The notes: generated by a model from the letters alone, not told the origin. Counted from the first letter of the stretch, positions 27,601 to 38,819 are shown. The stretch is DNA of 64,000 bases from Pseudopithomyces maydicus (GCA_026873275.1 JANTUC010000006.1:1364001-1428000); one strand, 5' to 3'. Numbers and translations: made by a program.

Positions 27601-30600
27601 ACCGAATTTGTTGCACAACACGACCAAGATGAAGCGCACGCCTACTGGAAAACGCAGCTATCAGGAGCATCTCTGGTGGACTTCCCTCGCTTACAGAGCG
27701 CCTCGTACCAACCCGGTACGAGTCAAGTCATGAGTTGCACACTTAAACTACCTGCGAAACAGAATATGGCTTTCGAAGTACCTGTTATGTTGAAGGCTGC
27801 CTGGACAATTCTATTGTGCCGCTACTCTGGTACTGATGATATCACCTTCGGTTTGACGGTACAAGGCCGCAATGCACCAGTCGCGGGTATAGATTCAATC
27901 GTTGGGCCTACCTTGGCAACCATACCCTTCCGCATGCATATTGATTGGGGCTCTTCAGTCAACCAACTTGTTCGCAATATACAAGATCAGACCAACAGCA
28001 TGAAGCCTTTCGAATACTTTGGCTTGCAAAGGATCGCCCAAAGTGCCCCTGAAGCTGAAAGTGCCTGCAAATTCCAGCACCTGATTTGCATTCACGAGCT
28101 ACAGGCCCCGTCTGTATCTGCCGAGTTTTGGAAAAAAACATCCGTGAGCCATGTAGGCTCTGAACCGTCGTCCTACCCACTCACTGTGGAGTTTTACGTG
28201 GATGGTTCCAATGTGGAGCTGGCAATCAAATATGACGAGACTGTGCTTGACGCTCTCCAGTTGCGGTCGATTCTGTCTAATTTTGAGCACACACTTGATC
28301 AAATCAATACGAAATCACCCGACAAACCATTAAAAGCATTGATCCCGTTGAGTCAGAGTGACCAGAAAGCGATTTATCAACTCAACCACGCCATACCTGC
28401 AGGTTTGGAAGTGAGAGTTGATGAACTTTTCAATGAACAGAGACTCGCACGGCCGAATGCCGACGCCATACATTCGTGGGATACTCGGCTTACATATCAA
28501 CAACTTTATGAGCATGCCATCCGCCTTGGTCATCATCTTCAAAAGCTTGGTGTTGGTCCTGAGATCATTGTACCACTTCTATTTGACAAGTCAGCATGGA
28601 CTATTGTTTCTATGCTGGGTGTTAATTTTGCAGGAGGTGCATTCGTTGTTATGGATGCAACACATCCTACCCAGCGTCTGCAGCAGATAGTTGAAGACAC
28701 GAAGGCTACTTTTATACTTACGTCTTCATCCCGTGCGCCCCTCGGGAATACCATCGCCCCTCAAGTTGTCGTTATCTCGCCCGAAACAATCAACACCCTT
28801 CCGACTCAAACATCCCCGCCAGTCAACAGGGCCACCTCAAGGAGCACTGCTTACATTCTCTTTACTTCGGGATCAACTGGCAAACCTAAAGGTGTTGTCA
28901 CTGAGCACCGTGGCATCTGTACTGCTGCAATGGAGCAAGGAAAACGAATAAATCTAAACGCTAGATCTCGCGTTTTACAGTATGCCTCCTATGCCTTCGA
29001 TTCATCAATGCTCGAGATACTTCACACACTATTTCATGGCGGAACTATCTGTGTTGTGTCACACGAAGAACGGTTCAATGATTTGGTTGGGGCCATCAAC
29101 CGACTCCAAGCGAATTGGGCATTCTTTACGCCATCCTTGGTTCGGACGTTACTACCTGAGCAGATTCCGTGCATGACGACCATTGTCCTTGGAGGCGAGG
29201 CTCTAGGTGCTGACAACATCGAGGTATGGGCCAACAAAACGCATCTGGCGAATGGGTACGGTCCAACCGAAACCTGTGTTTTCTCGTCTATTCTAGATCG
29301 TATCACAGAATCTGATCGACCTGACAATATTGGTCGCGCTGTTGGTGGCACGCATTGGGTGGTCAACTCAGAAAACCACGACGTTCTTGTACCAATTGGT
29401 GCTGTGGGCGAATTGGTGGTTGAAGGTCCAACTGTCGCCCGAGGGTATCTCAACGATCAATTTAAAACTGACCAAGTATTCATCGAATCGCCATCATGGT
29501 TGACTGAGAATGCACTGGGACGCTCCATTGAGCGTTTATACAAGACAGGCGATCTGGTGACAATGAAGCCTGACGGAACGATCTTCTACATTTCGAGGAA
29601 GGATACACAAGTCAAGATCAGGGGCCAACGTGTAGAGCTTGGTGAGATCGAGCATGGCTTGAAGCAGCACCTCCCCAACTTCACGCATCTTGCAGCTCAA
29701 CAAGTGCATCTCCCCGTTCGCAACAATGCCAAAATCCTTGCGGCGTTCCTGTGCAATAGTAGCAAGGAGAAGGAAGGAGAGCCAGAGATCTGTCGCATTG
29801 GCTCTGAATTGTACGCAGAGCTAACAGCCTTGACAAACATCATTACAGACACTCTACCTGCATACATGGTTCCGACACTCTTTGTTCTTCTAGACTCGAT
29901 GCCACTATCAAGTTCAGGAAAGACGGATCGGCGTCGCCTTCAAGGAATCGCTCAGCAGCTCACCGACGAAGAGATTGCGCATTTCTCTCTTTCAGATGTC
30001 AAGAAGAGGGTCCCTATTAACGATGCCGAGAAAAAGATGCAAAACATGTGGGCGGCAGTCCTAAGCATCCCAGTCGAGAGTATCGGTTTGGATGACAGTT
30101 TTATTCGTAAGTTAACCCGTCATATCCAATTGATGATATTAAAATTTAATACTGCTCTCAGGTTTGGGAGGAGATTCTCTGGCTGCTATGCGCTTGGCCT
30201 CTCTTGCACGGAAAGCCGGTATATCATTGCTGGTCAATGAGATTTTCAGCAATCCCACATTGAGCGCTATGTCATCAATGACGACGAAACTGAAGGAGGA
30301 AAGCGCCAGCGAGCTCAAACCTTTCTCCTTACTCCGCGGTCCGGAGCCTTTAGAAGCAATTTTAGATAAGCTCGACGCTGTATATGACATTCCAAGACAA
30401 TCTGTACTAGACGTATACCCTACATCGTCACTTCAAGAAGGCCTAATGGTTCTGTCTATACGCCAACCAGGGACATACAACTTCCAGTGGGTATCTGCAT
30501 TGCCTCCTACGATTGATCTGGAACGATTCAAAAATGCATGGCAACTCTGTGTCAAACGCAACACGATCCTGCGCACAAGGATCATCTACACCGAGCTCTC

Positions 30601-33600
30601 TGGCTCTCTGCAAGTTGTTCTCGACGACGAGTCGCAATGGACAACTTCGGGTACGCTCAAGGATTATCTTCAAGCGGACAAACTAGACGCTATGGACTAC
30701 GGCAAAGCATTAACGCGCTGGGCCATAGTTAACGATGAAAATGGCAAAGCACATTTCGTCTGGTCAGCACATCATTCCATCTATGACGGGTGGGCACTCC
30801 CTCTAGTACTCCAGGAAGTAGCTCGCATCTATCATGCCACTGATGCTTCTAATCTACCTATCATACCCCCGTACGCACGCTTCATTGAATATCTGGAAAA
30901 CCGAGACCAAGAAGTAGAACTGGCTTACTGGAGATCCCAATTCCCCGAAGGCAGAGTGTTATCGAATTTCCCACCCGTACAGTCCTCGGCCATTCAACCA
31001 CTGGCGAATGTTACAGTAATAAAGGAATTCAACTTCACCTCGACCATTTCATCAGTATCTGAATTCACGACATCAACCTTTATCAGAGCAGCATGGGCCA
31101 TTGTACTTGCACGGTACGCGGAATCCGACAATGCGCTATTCGGCTGTCTTTTAGCTGGACGAAACGTTCCAATCAGGGATATTGCCTCCATGACAGGACC
31201 CACCATCACGACTGTTCCAGTTCACGTTGCTGTCCGATCTGATCAAACCATCCGCAATTTCTTGTCCGATGTACAACAACAAGCTGTCGAAATGATGCCA
31301 TTCGAACATACCGGGCTACAAAACATCAAACAATTCACCCGCGAGACCCGTGAAGCCTGCAACTTCCAAAATTTGCTTGTTATTCAACCTAAAAAGGAAA
31401 GCAACGAGGCTGATGATTTGTGGCGCACTGGCGACACAATCGACTTCGCCTTCGACGAATTTCTTACCTATCCGCTAGTGTTCCAGGTAGAACTTGGCAG
31501 TACTCTTGGTCTCACTCTCAAGCTCGATGATCGATTGCTGACCGCAGAACGAGGCCAAAGGATGCTTGAACACTTCTCCCACGTTATGGATCAGTTACTA
31601 AAAGCTCAGTCCCAGACAATTGCAGAGCTTGATATCACTTGTCCAACTGACATTGCTGAATTGCAACACTGGAACCAGGACAATATCCAAATCGAACCCG
31701 TCAACCACGCTGTACACGATCTGATCAGCGATCAAGCAGCACTTTGCCCAGACGCCGCAGCAGTATGTTCATGGGATGAAACACTTACTTATACGGAACT
31801 TGATCAACTTTCAGCTCGTGTCGCCCTCTATCTTAAGACACTCGGTGTTGGTCTGGAGACCTACGTCCTGTTCTCCTTTGATAAGTCAGCCTTCGCTATT
31901 GTTGCCATGTTGGGAATTCTCAAAGCTGGAGCCGCGTACGTTGCTGTTGACCCGATGCACCCACCAGACCGTAAGGCTTTCATAGCCCGGGATGTCTCTG
32001 CGACTGTGGCTGTTACTAGTCCACAGCATCAGCACATGTTCAGTTCCTTAGTCGATTTTGTTGTCCCCATCGATCGTTCCTCCGTCGAACGACTGGCCTC
32101 CGAGGGTACCCTATCGCCCGTACCACCATCAAACCCAGCATTCGTCGTGTTCACCAGCGGTAGCACGGGTGTACCAAAGGGTATCATCATGGAACATGGA
32201 GCCTTTGCGACCGGTGCACGTTCTCACGCACCAGCTCTTCGAATCAACAAGAAATCACGTGTTCTGCAATTTGCTGCATACACTTACGACGTTTCCATGG
32301 GTGAAATTTTCTCGACACTGATGCACGGTGGAACCGTCTGCGTGCCTAATGAAGAAGAGCGTCTGAGCAATCTAGCAGCCGCTATCAACAGTTTATCCGC
32401 GAACTGGCTTTTCTTGACTCCGACTGTTGCTTCTCTGCTACAACCTGATAGTGTTCCATCTCTTCGACACATGGTTCTCGGAGGTGAACACGCTACAACA
32501 GCGAACTTCCAGACGTGGGCCGACAAGGTACATTTAACCAACAGCTATGGTCCTGCCGAATGCGCTATCTGGACAAATTGTGCACCTGGCGTGCAGAGCG
32601 ACTCTGACCCCTCTAACATCGGACACCGTATCGGATCGAAATTACACATTGTGGAAGCAAACAATCACGATAAGTTGACACCTCAAGGCTGTGTCGGTGA
32701 GCTTGTCGTCGAGAGTCCTAGCTTAGCTAGAGGGTACAACGATCCGGAAAAGACGAAAGCTGCCTTCATTGTCGGACCGAAATGGGCCGGGGCAGGCCGA
32801 CGCATGTACAAGACTGGCGATTTGGCTACATACAATTTCGACGGTACGATTTCTATTGTTGGGCGCAAAGACAATCAAGTCAAACTCAATGGTCAGAGGA
32901 TGGAACTTGGGGAGGTGGAGCATCACCTCTGGGCTGATGCTGATGTAGACAAGGGCATGGCCCTCGTTCCTAACGCGGGTCTCTGCAAGAAACATCTAGT
33001 GTCAGTGGTCTCTTTGAGAGGTATCAACAGGGTTCAATTAGGAGCACACTTCACGTTAGTTAGTGGAAGTCATAAGAAAGAGGTGGGAATGGCAATTTCT
33101 CGTTTTAGAGAGGCGCTTGCGAGTAAGCTGCCAAAGTACATGGTTCCGACTGTGTGGATAATTCTCGAAGATCTACCATTAAATGCTTCCGGTAAGCTGG
33201 ATAGAAAAGCGGTTGCTGAATGGGTAAAGAAAATGGATGAGGAAACATATCGCAACGTGATGGAACTGGCACAGAGCGACAAAGCGAGAATACAACCTTC
33301 GAACAAGATGGAGGCATCCATGAGAAAGTTGTGGAGTAAGGTCTTGGGAATAACGGAGGACTCCATCAGTATGGACGACAATTTCTTACAAAGCGGAGGT
33401 GATTCGATCACAGCTGTTAGATTAACGGCTGCCGCGCGTCAAGAGGGCATAACGCTGCTGGTGAGAGACATTTTCCAGAAGCCTGTTTTGAAGACTATGT
33501 GTTCAGCTGCAAAATGGGAACAGTTGGCTGATCAGGTGGCGATCGAGCCGTTTTCCGTGTTCAAAAAGGAGGAGAAGGAGGACGCATTGAAGAAAATTTC

Positions 33601-35185
33601 TCAGTGGATTTCACACCCTGCCGACAATATCGAGGACGTTATTGAGGCAACCGATTATCAATCGTGGACTCTTTCTTCTGGCCACCTTCGCGGTCGCGGC
33701 TACATGAATTACTTCAGTATCCGCTTCGACGAGAATCTGGACGTCGCAAAACTGAAGATTGCATATCAAGCTGTGATTGCGCGCCATCCGATTCTACGAA
33801 CAGTCTTTGTGATCCATAAGCAGCGCTTGCTGCAGGTGGTTCTCAAGACTTATGCGCCTGAGCACAGCGACTATAAACTGCACGGCGACGATGGAAACGA
33901 TGGCATACCGCAGGCATTGATTCAAGAGGACATGAAACGTCCTGTGGTTCTGGGCGAAGACATTGTACGATTTATCCTCATCAAGCAGAACGATAACAGC
34001 CATCGTCTGTTCCTCCGCTTATCTCACGCGCAATACGACGGTATAAGTCTACCCAGCATCCTCCAGGATATCAAGGCCTCCTATGAAGGCACTACACTCT
34101 CCACCAGTACTCCCTTCTCAACTTTCGTCCACGGCACGCGTAGTCAAGACTCTGATCAATCAGAAGCCTACTGGACTGCTTTACTCAAAGATTCTAACAT
34201 GACCAATGTCCTTCAACACAAGAGCTTGCCATATAAGAACCGCGTCGATCGAATACTGAGCCGCACCGTATCACCCAAACCGTTGACCGCCGAAGGAATC
34301 ACGTTCGCTAGCACCGTCAAAGCAGCCTGGTCACTCGTCCTCTCCTCTCTCGCAGACACGTCCGATGCCGTCTTCGGCCAAGTCGTATCCGGTCGCAATA
34401 CCCTTACCGACATACAAGACGTCGTTGGTCCCTGCATGAACATCCTACCCGTTCGTGTTCCCCTTCAATCTACATGGACGAACGCCGATCTCGCGCGCTT
34501 TGTACAAGATCAGCACCTTTCCAGCATGCCCCACGAAAATCTCGGAATGCGACGCATTATTGAGAACTGCACTGCATGGCCAAAGAAAACACGCTTTAGT
34601 TCCATTTACCAACACACGAACTTTGGTCGACAATTTTTCGGCGAAGTGCTGTCTACGTCTTCGGGTAGTGAGATGACAGGCTACAGTCCACCGCACGATG
34701 TTGCTGATGTGTGGATTTGGACTGCGCCAGTCGGCGATGGAAAGTTCTCTGTAGACTTCACGTTTGCAGACGGCATTGTGTCGGATGAAGTCGCACAATT
34801 AATGTTGGACATGTTGTGCCAGAACATTGAGGACATTTCTGTCAACCAAGATTCTCAGATCAGAACGCCTTTGAGTACGGTATCGTTGCCTATCACTTAT
34901 GACGAAGAACCCGAGGACGAATGCTTGGAGGAGTATGTGCAACAGCATGAACGATTGTCTTCGTCTTCTGTTAAAAGTCTAGTTGAGCATGCATGGAAGG
35001 AGGTATTCAGTGTTCAAGAAGGTGAAGATGAGGAAAGGGAGTGGTGGAGCTTTAGGGGCGATCTCATGGCTGCAGTATATCTGGCTGAACTATACAGTAA
35101 AGGAACAGGGGTAGAAGTGAGCGTGGAGATGGTCATTGAACATGCAACCAAAGCCGGGCAAATGAAGATGCTCGGAAGGAATTAA
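12623..35185 (+). CDS. Giant multimodular NRPS (5 intact A domains, 2 E, CT)
   Basis: Ten exons: 12623-13093, 13145-16640, 16693-19845, 19896-20717, 20829-21473, 21535-24764, 24894-26260, 26310-26370, 26425-30106, 30162-35185. They total 21,951 nt, exactly divisible by three, giving about 7,316 aa. Order: relic C/A and T0 (about 40-467); C1-A1-T1-E1 (489-2018); C2-A2-T2-E2 (2032-3551); C3-A3-T3 (3566-4622); C4-A4-T4 (4642-5685); C5-A5-T5 (5719-6759); CT (6779-7215); relic T (7242-7316). All introns fall outside the core motifs or split them cleanly. It should assemble a five-residue chain on its own A domains, plus whatever is loaded on T0, with two epimerised residues, and release it by CT-catalysed cyclisation. 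The size and order resemble the NPS4/AbNPS2/AbrePsy1-type synthetases linked to conidial surface hydrophobicity. That link is from memory and unverified. ATG 12623 or 12626 is the likely start; an in-frame ATG upstream (12566) is less likely. No integrated thioesterase or reductase was found. Confidence 0.93.
12740..14075 (+). other. NRPS loading region: relic C and A domains plus T0
   Basis: Residues about 40-467. The first part keeps only the end of a condensation domain (FQLAWALVLKCF, matching the usual FQ.AWALVL block); the HHxxxDG half is absent. Next comes an eroded C-terminal subdomain of an adenylation domain (YGSWVFLDQIEQL, LVAVKAALYRP, then SHIPYTPENHVDYSKL). The usual SGK lysine position reads ENH, and motifs A1-A8 are missing. 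T0 then follows with YGDSAS in place of GGDS. Its serine (codon 13958-13960) is kept, so it can carry a phosphopantetheine arm but must be charged by another protein or domain. Confidence 0.8.
14140..18780 (+). other. NRPS module 1: C-A-T-E
   Basis: C1 carries HHALYDAWS (near 14,560). A1 has IYTSGSTGEPKG, GYGPCEST, and the C-terminal lysine in NTSQKLDRA, where the usual glycine of SGK is replaced by glutamine. The by-eye specificity line is D-A-E-G-I-G-G-L-Y-K. The exon 2/3 intron splits RTGDL. T1 has GGDSITAM (Ser codon near 17,274). E1 has AHHLVIDFVSWR, so this residue should be converted to D. Confidence 0.82.
18820..23600 (+). other. NRPS module 2: C-A-T-E
   Basis: C2 follows an E domain, so it should be a D-acceptor-type (DCL) domain; its motif is HHATIDATS. 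A2 has FTSGTTGKPKGT interrupted by a 111-bp intron, NAYGPTEAS and LNTSGKLDR. The by-eye specificity line is D-V-M-L-V-G-A-V-L-K. T2 has GGDSITAM, and E2 has AHHLVIDLVSWR. The module predicts a second D-residue. Confidence 0.82.
23645..27045 (+). other. NRPS module 3: C-A-T
   Basis: C3 also follows an E domain. Its motif reads SHALVDADS, so the first histidine is lost but the catalytic second histidine and the aspartate are kept. A3 has IYTSGSTGIPKG, NAYGPTEAT and TISGKADIS. Three introns lie between A3's A7 and A8 motifs or nearby, isolating a 61-nt exon (26310-26370). By-eye specificity line: D-P-G-V-V-G-A-I-A-K. T3 has GGDSLSAI. Confidence 0.8.
27105..30290 (+). other. NRPS module 4: C-A-T
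   Basis: C4 has HHALYDEWS. A4 has FTSGSTGKPKGV, NGYGPTETC and SSSGKTDRRR. The by-eye specificity line is D-S-L-F-V-G-G-V-F-K. T4 is split by a 55-bp intron directly before LGGDSLAAM. No tailoring domain is present. Confidence 0.82.
30390..33510 (+). other. NRPS module 5: C-A-T
   Basis: C5 has HHSIYDGWA. A5 has FTSGSTGVPKGI, NSYGPAECA and NASGKLDRKA. The by-eye specificity line is D-V-G-F-V-G-S-I-W-K. T5 reads GGDSITAV. This DSI form is typical of carriers that serve an epimerase or special downstream domain, although no E domain follows here. Confidence 0.82.
33570..35185 (+). other. NRPS terminal CT domain and relic carrier domain
   Basis: A terminal condensation-like (CT) domain with SHAQYDGIS (near 34,024) instead of HHxxxDG, as usual for fungal cyclising CT domains. 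It is followed by about 75 residues that keep carrier-domain spacing (VEHAWKEVF, FRGDLMAAVYLAEL, VEMVIEHATKAGQ). The GGDS serine is replaced by leucine, so this tail cannot be phosphopantetheinylated. The gene stops at 35185. Confidence 0.78.
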
Positions 35186-35410
35186 AGATTATGGATGCCA
35201 TGTTCCACGGTCGCAGGAGCGACAAAAAGTTTCCTTCGAGCGTTGGCACAAGCCTACATAGATAGTGATTTTTCTGCTTTTATTCTTTCATAGTAATTGT
35301 AGTTCGTTAGAACAAAAATTGGTCTTACGTTTTACGCTGTTCGCGATCATTATATTTTGCTTCGCAGGTACCTTTTCATTAGTCTGAAAGTAGGAACGAT
35401 CTTTCTGAGA

Positions 35411-36318
35411 CTACAGGTGACTTCTTTTCCACTTGGGTTCCCGCTTCTCTTTGTACGCCTGCAATCCCTCCCTCGCGTTCTCGCTTCTCAACATATTCTC
35501 AGCCCACAACTCCTGCCCTCTCATTGTCGCCCGGCTGACACCCGTTTCCCATGCTTCCCTTGCCGCCATTCTACTAATGATCACACTGTCAGGGCTCAAA
35601 CTCGCTATCAACTTCGCGTATTCCAAGGTTTTTCCTAATAGTTTTTCCTGTGGTACGATCTCCTTGACAAGGCCCCATGCATGCGCTTCTTCTACTGATA
35701 AGCGACGGCCGGTGAGTATCAGGTCCATCGCACGATGGTTACCGAATAGAAGAAAAACGCGCGGTAGGGCACCTGCCAGTGCTGAGACACCGCGTAAGAC
35801 TTCTGGGAGAGCGAACGTAGCATTGGGAGATGCAAATATCACATCTGCATTTAGAATCGCTTCGAACCCACCACCTAATGAAGGAATCAGTCTTCGTTCC
35901 CGTTAATTCGTTTGTTGGAAGATAACACACCATGTGCATGTCCATTACAGGCCACAATAATAGGTTTCTTCCCGGCACGGTTGCTCATTCCAGCGAATTG
36001 TCCAGGTGGATAGTCATGTGCAATGTCGCCCGTATCCAGGATATCGAAACGTTGTTTTAGATCCATTCCAGCACAGAACGCCTTGTCACCTGCGCCGGTA
36101 AATACTGCAACACGCAGCTCTGGCTCCGCATCGTACCATTTCCATAATGCGCCCAGCTCAATTGTGCCCTCTACTGGAAGACAGTTGCGCGCTTCGGGTC
36201 GGTTGATAGTAACTTGGAGGATGTGTTTTGCAGGAAACGTTATTAGCGAATGGACTACATTGGGATGAGGTGTTTCTATCCAGTCTGGCATTGGGTTTTT
36301 GGTGCGAGGTGTAGTCAT
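35411..36318 (-). CDS. Enoyl-CoA hydratase/isomerase, PTS1-like end
   Basis: Two exons, 35931-36318 and 35411-35874, with a 56-bp intron splitting the oxyanion-hole region (GHAHG joined to GGFEAILNADV). They give 283 aa, a normal crotonase length. The start MTTPRTKNPMPDW was chosen for its CCACCATGAC context; the frame stays open upstream to 36423. Crotonase features are LQVTINRPEARNCL, FTGAGDKAFCAGMDLKQR and FASPNATFALPEVLRG. The protein ends SHL, a plausible PTS1 variant. It probably hydrates or isomerises an enoyl-CoA in peroxisomes. It is convergent with the NRPS (225 bp between stops) and divergent from a second crotonase gene. Confidence 0.88.
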
Positions 36319-36894
36319 GGTGGCTGGTTCGACGGATGCAACGGAAGAATCGTGAATGCTGGTGATCACACCAGTCAATGGTGCAGCGAACGCGCGTTCA
36401 GTGAAGCAACTCCTCGATGGCACTGAGAAACATCATGCTTTCGCGTCTCAGAAACTCACCGCCCGCCTCGGGTCGACAACTACGCCGAGGCCCAGCTACG
36501 GCAGCGGCTCACGCATCCCCACTTCGCTCCAACTCCTCCCGGATTGGGCTAATGATTCACTAGCCAGCCCCTCCTCACTAAGCTACGGGAGCTGCCCGCC
36601 CCACGGGGTCCCTGTCCTGACATACCGGAGTTTATGATCCGGCGATTGTACCTATTCGTACGCAAGGCCTGACAAGTTCATTTCGCGAAGGATTCATTTA
36701 AAATAGTGCAGACAGGATTTAGTGAATCCACGCGCATGAATCATAATCCTAGGCGAACCATATCTATCCTGACTCAACCCGCATAGGTCCACCGCTCGCA
36801 AGTGTCGAGTCCTAGCAATTGACATCTTTGTGTCACGAAAGAAAGAAGAAACAAGCAAAATTCACTGTCACCTTCAACCATAGAGTCTGCCAAA
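36319..36894. promoter_or_regulatory. Shared divergent promoter of two crotonase genes
   Basis: 576 bp between two start codons facing away from each other. It contains GGCTAATGATTCACTAGCC at 36547-36565, a near-palindrome sharing the 11-mer CTAATGATTCA with the element at 399 and with the ligase/AtuA promoter at 42918. Confidence 0.55.
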
Positions 36895-37727
36895 ATGTCG
36901 TATCCGACAACCACACCACCGCCGCCAACGCCGACCTTCCTCAAGCTTTCTTTCCCAGCGCCGCGCGTCCTTCTTATTCGAATGGACCGACCTGATTCAC
37001 TCAATGCCATGTCCACTGCTGGTCAATGGGAGATGCATTCGGTGTGGAACTGGCTGGACGACGAGCCTAATCTAAGCATCGCCATCATAACAGGCACAGG
37101 GCGTGCTTTCTCTGCAGGCGCCGACCTCAAGGAATGGAGTGGCAGCATGTCCGATGATGCGGATCCTTCTAAGCGAATGGGCAATAAGCCTGCTTTCACA
37201 CCATTGAGTAGGCGGTTGGGGAAAAAGCCTGTAATTGCAGCAGTCAATGGACTCGCGATGGGTGGGGGATGCGAGTTTGTTGTCAACTGTGACTTGGTGA
37301 TTGCAAGCGAAGACGCGGTGTTTGGATTGCCTGAGGTGAAGAGGGTGTTGCGCCTATAGGTGGTGCTCTCCCTCGATTGATACGGACAGTGGGGCTTCAA
37401 AGAGCGACGGAATTTGCACTGATGGGAGAGCCCATATCAGCTCAGAAGGCATATGAGTGGGGTATTGTGAACAAGGTAGTGAAGAAAGAGCAGGTTGTGG
37501 ACGAGGCTGTGCGGTATGCAGCAGCTATTGCAGAAAACAGCCCAGACGCAATTATAGTAACGCGAGCTGGGTTGAGACAGGGTTGGGAAACTGCTGCGGT
37601 GGAAAGGGCGGTAGAACTGGTTCTGGACCGGGAATGGGCTGAGTTGCAGAAAGGAGAAAATATCAAGGAAGGATTGAAAGCGTTCAGTGAGAAGAGGAAA
37701 CCAATATGGAAAGGTAGTCGACTATAG
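36895..37727 (+). CDS. Enoyl-CoA hydratase/isomerase, SRL end, frame broken
   Basis: A crotonase-family gene without introns. The first frame (36895-37344) covers the N-terminus, ITGTGRAFSAGADLKEW, NGLAMGGGCEF and FGLPEVKR. The second frame, from about 37344 to 37727, continues with GVAPIGGALPRL, ALMGEPISAQKAYEWG and the C-terminal helices. The two overlap by one base, so a single nucleotide is missing in or near the G run at 37343-37345. No sensible intron bridges this. If intact the protein would be about 277 aa and end in SRL, a good PTS1. It resembles the neighbouring divergent crotonase in layout, suggesting an old duplication. The break may be an assembly error (see findings); if real, the gene is a pseudogene. 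Confidence 0.82.
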
Positions 37728-37788
37728 TTTGTTTGCAAGATTGAGCACGAATTCGAGTCGAACGATGACCATTCCTGCACTCTTGCTT

Positions 37789-38819
37789 CTACAATTTACT
37801 CCGGCCGTCTTTCCTCCACAATTCCACGAATCCATTGCTCAACGCCAATCTCCCATCCTCCTGCACAACAGTTTGGAACACAATTTCCTCTAAAGTCCTC
37901 CCTTCCATCGCCTTCTCGCCCACTTTCCACATTCTCGTTTCTAGCGCATCTCCAGGATATACAATGTTCGCAAATCTCGCCTTGAAACTCCTCAATCTCT
38001 GACCCTCGCTACCACCTAACTCTTTCAACACGCCGTGCGCAGCAATGTTCCACGTGCCCAGCCCCTGCAGAAATGCCCCCTTGAATCCACCTTCTTGCGC
38101 AAATTTATCATCCGCATGGATGGGATTATAGTCCCCGCAAAGCCGGTACAGCAAGGTAGTCTCGGGCGTCGTCTGGAAAACGTGTACCGCATCCGGCTTC
38201 CTATCAGGCGGCGAGTAACTCACAGTAGACGGCCCCTTCGGTCCACCATATCCTCCTTGCCCAATACCAAACGCTTTGCTTGACATCCTCGCAAATACAT
38301 CCCCGCTCTTCCTATCCCTCATGCTCTGCACCATCTCTTGAATCATGTTGCCACCTTTGTCGTATACCCCCACGATTTCAGGACTGATTTCTAGATCGAG
38401 GCCCTCACTGGAGGTAGGTATGGGTTTCAAGATCTCGATGCCGCGCTCGCCGTCCACTGAGCGCTGCGGGTCAAATGGTGGCACGCCCGGTACATCTGTG
38501 ACGAGTGCACGGGCAAAGAAATCATAGACGTCCTGGTCGGTCTGCTTGAAGGGGAGGTTTATGGGGAAAGTGGGAAAGCAGGAGAAATCTGGATCGAGTT
38601 CGTATAAGAAATGGAGTTCGTCTTTGGTGCAACCTATCGCGTTGGCCTGGGTAAATCAGTCGCGGTAATATAAATCAGGAGTGCGATATATCGTACAAAC
38701 AGTAGCACATCACGACGCAGATAGCTCGCCTTGACGGTAGGAAGCTTGAAACCAACTGCTTTGGTGAAATCGACGTTGTCGTAGCGGCCATCTGATCTCT
38801 TGACGGGTTTGTCAGGCAT
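37789..38819 (-). CDS. MaoC-type (R)-enoyl-CoA hydratase, peroxisomal
   Basis: Two exons, 38697-38819 and 37789-38646, with a 50-bp intron inside LLF|ANAIGC. They give 326 aa, typical for fungal double hot-dog hydratases. The N-terminal half has CTKDELHFLYELDPDF. The C-terminal half carries the hydratase-2 signature LYRLCGDYNPIHADDKFA with its Asp and His, followed by GGFKGAFLQGLGTW, where the usual HGL reads QGL. The protein ends SKL, a canonical PTS1. The expected reaction is hydration of trans-2-enoyl-CoA to (R)-3-hydroxyacyl-CoA in peroxisomes. It is convergent with the SRL crotonase, with only 61 bp between stops. Confidence 0.9.

Noticed and set aside
4836..38819. Siderophore cluster of the SidI/SidH/SidD type
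   Set aside because: Ligase and hydratase are present, but no ornithine monooxygenase or acyltransferase was found and the NRPS is much larger than SidD, with epimerase domains.
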